Source of the DNA: Deltaproteobacteria bacterium UBA6601
GTDB lineage: Bacteria > Myxococcota_A > UBA796 > UBA9615
DNA length: 6,357 bases
Assembly: GCA_002433485.1 (NCBI GenBank)
Contig: DJIF01000124.1
Coordinates: forward strand, 1-6,357
Direction of reading: 5' to 3'
A program made the position numbers and the translations under genes. This document shows, one piece after another, positions 6,011 through 6,357 of the stretch; the first letter of the stretch is position 1, and each line of letters opens with the position of its first letter. The notes below the pieces were generated by a model, which saw only the letters and a program-made list of their open reading frames with translations, did no database searches and was not told the DNA's origin.

Positions 6011-6261
6011 GCAGACACCCCTTCCCTGGTCGACAGCGCCAATGAGCCGCGCTGCGCCAGTGATGAGAATATCCCGACCACCAGCAGCGACGCCAGCATC
6101 AGCAGCGCAGCGGCAACAAGAGATGAACTCCCATAGAGGCAGGGCTCGCGGCCGTGACGATCACAGCTCAAGTAACGAATAATGGTGGTCAACAGCAAAG
6201 CCAGATGAGAGCCTTCTTCACGCCAGCCTTTTGCCCGAGGTCGCCATGCAGCTCGTCCCAC
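6004..6261 (-). CDS. Possible small membrane protein upstream of the TPR gene
   Basis: An open frame of up to 85 codons from GTG at 6261. Alternative TTG starts at 6198, 6192 or 6171 are possible, and no strong Shine-Dalgarno decides between them. One clear hydrophobic segment (SSLVAAALLMLASLLVVGIF) covers about residues 47-66, preceded by a Cys-pair motif LSCDRHGREPC. Its TGA overlaps the TTG start of the TPR gene by 7 bases (TTGCTGA), the arrangement expected for a coupled upstream gene. Against it, the longest form overlaps the first 16 bases of the divergent lipoprotein gene and codon use is less biased than in neighbours. It may be a real small membrane protein co-expressed with the TPR protein, or spurious. 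I do not recognise a family. Confidence 0.4.
   Translation of the reverse strand: MGRAAWRPRAKGWREEGSHLALLLTTIIRYLSCDRHGREPCLYGSSSLVAAALLMLASLLVVGIFSSLAQRGSLALSTREGVSAC
6018..6023 (-). promoter_or_regulatory. Shine-Dalgarno-like AAGGGG ahead of the TTG start at 6010
   Basis: The minus strand reads AAGGGG, then 7 bases, then TTG. The match to AGGAGG is partial but the spacing is right, and no ATG is available near the signal peptide. It supports TTG at 6010 as the start of the TPR gene. Confidence 0.5.
6237..6240 (+). promoter_or_regulatory. Short Shine-Dalgarno GAGG ahead of ATG 6246
   Basis: GAGG is followed by 5 bases (tcgcc) and then ATG at 6246. It is short but well placed and supports this start for the right-edge lipoprotein. 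Confidence 0.45.
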
Positions 6262-6357
6262 GATGGACCCTGATCCTTGCCTGCTCCCTGATCCTGGGAC
6301 TGCCCAGCTGCGACGCAGACGACCGCCCTCGCAGCGACGATGACGACAGCGCCCAAA
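6246..6357 (+). CDS. Lipoprotein N-terminus entering a DDDDSA tract, truncated by the window edge
   Basis: The 37 visible codons show a lipoprotein signal: Arg6, hydrophobic 8-19, lipobox LPSC with Cys22. The mature protein begins CDADDRPRSDDDDSAQ and then leaves the window. Asp directly after the lipidated Cys is an inner-membrane retention (Lol-avoidance) signal in enterobacteria; whether it works that way here is unknown. The DDDDSA motif is the same as in the repeat lipoprotein at the left edge, so a similar acidic linker probably follows. The start is supported by GAGG 5 bases upstream and by the compact signal peptide. Downstream domains and function cannot be seen. Confidence 0.8.
   Translation, partial: MQLVPRWTLILACSLILGLPSCDADDRPRSDDDDSAQ

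Larger units (their letters stand above)
6011..6245. promoter_or_regulatory. Divergent region between the TPR gene and the right-edge lipoprotein
   Basis: If the small ORF is not real, this is a 235-bp divergent intergenic region that must hold the promoters of the TPR gene (leftward) and the lipoprotein gene (rightward). If it is real, the leftward promoter must lie in or beyond the start of the right-edge lipoprotein. TTGACC on the minus strand (about 6192-6187) is -35-like but has no acceptable -10 at normal spacing. No inverted repeat or riboswitch-like element was recognised. Confidence 0.3.

Overview
This window reads as part of a high-GC genome of a Gram-negative bacterium. It probably comes from a Myxococcota- or Deltaproteobacteria-like lineage, though this is inference from protein style rather than a phylogenetic marker. 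The signs are several lipoproteins with low-complexity DDDDSAG tracts, tandem Ig-like domains with 'DADG' loops, a secreted beta-propeller protein with CWG repeats, and a TPR plus beta-domain protein with two C-terminal membrane helices. There are no rRNA, tRNA, transposase, integrase or CRISPR features. Every convincing protein carries an export signal or a membrane segment, so the window is a cluster of cell-envelope and surface proteins, none with a known enzymatic motif.

Layout. (1) 1-1519, minus strand: a two-gene unit. A lipoprotein with an N-terminal carboxypeptidase-regulatory-like beta-sandwich (1519-368) is followed, through a 4-base ATGA overlap, by a lipoprotein with a long poly-Asp repeat (371 to beyond the left edge). 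(2) 1520-1719: a divergent intergenic region holding Shine-Dalgarno sites for both sides and a 7-bp inverted repeat. (3) 1720-4148, plus strand: a second ATGA-coupled pair. A TTG-started lipoprotein with two Ig-like repeats is followed by a secreted 538-residue protein made of a GC-rich N-terminal head and a 7-repeat RCC1-like beta-propeller. (4) 4149-4168: a short convergent gap. (5) 6010-4169, minus strand: a 613-residue secreted or membrane-anchored TPR protein, perhaps preceded by a small membrane-protein ORF (6261-6004). (6) 6246 to the right edge, plus strand: the start of another lipoprotein that enters a DDDDSA tract.

How they may work together (inference): the two coupled pairs each join a lipid-anchored beta-rich protein with a second exported partner. 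This would fit surface complexes in which a lipoprotein presents or retains its partner. The most notable internal signal is in the propeller gene. Its C-terminal half drops from about 67-75 % GC to about 50 % GC and loses the strong G/C third-position bias, as if the propeller module had been acquired or exchanged separately from the head domain.
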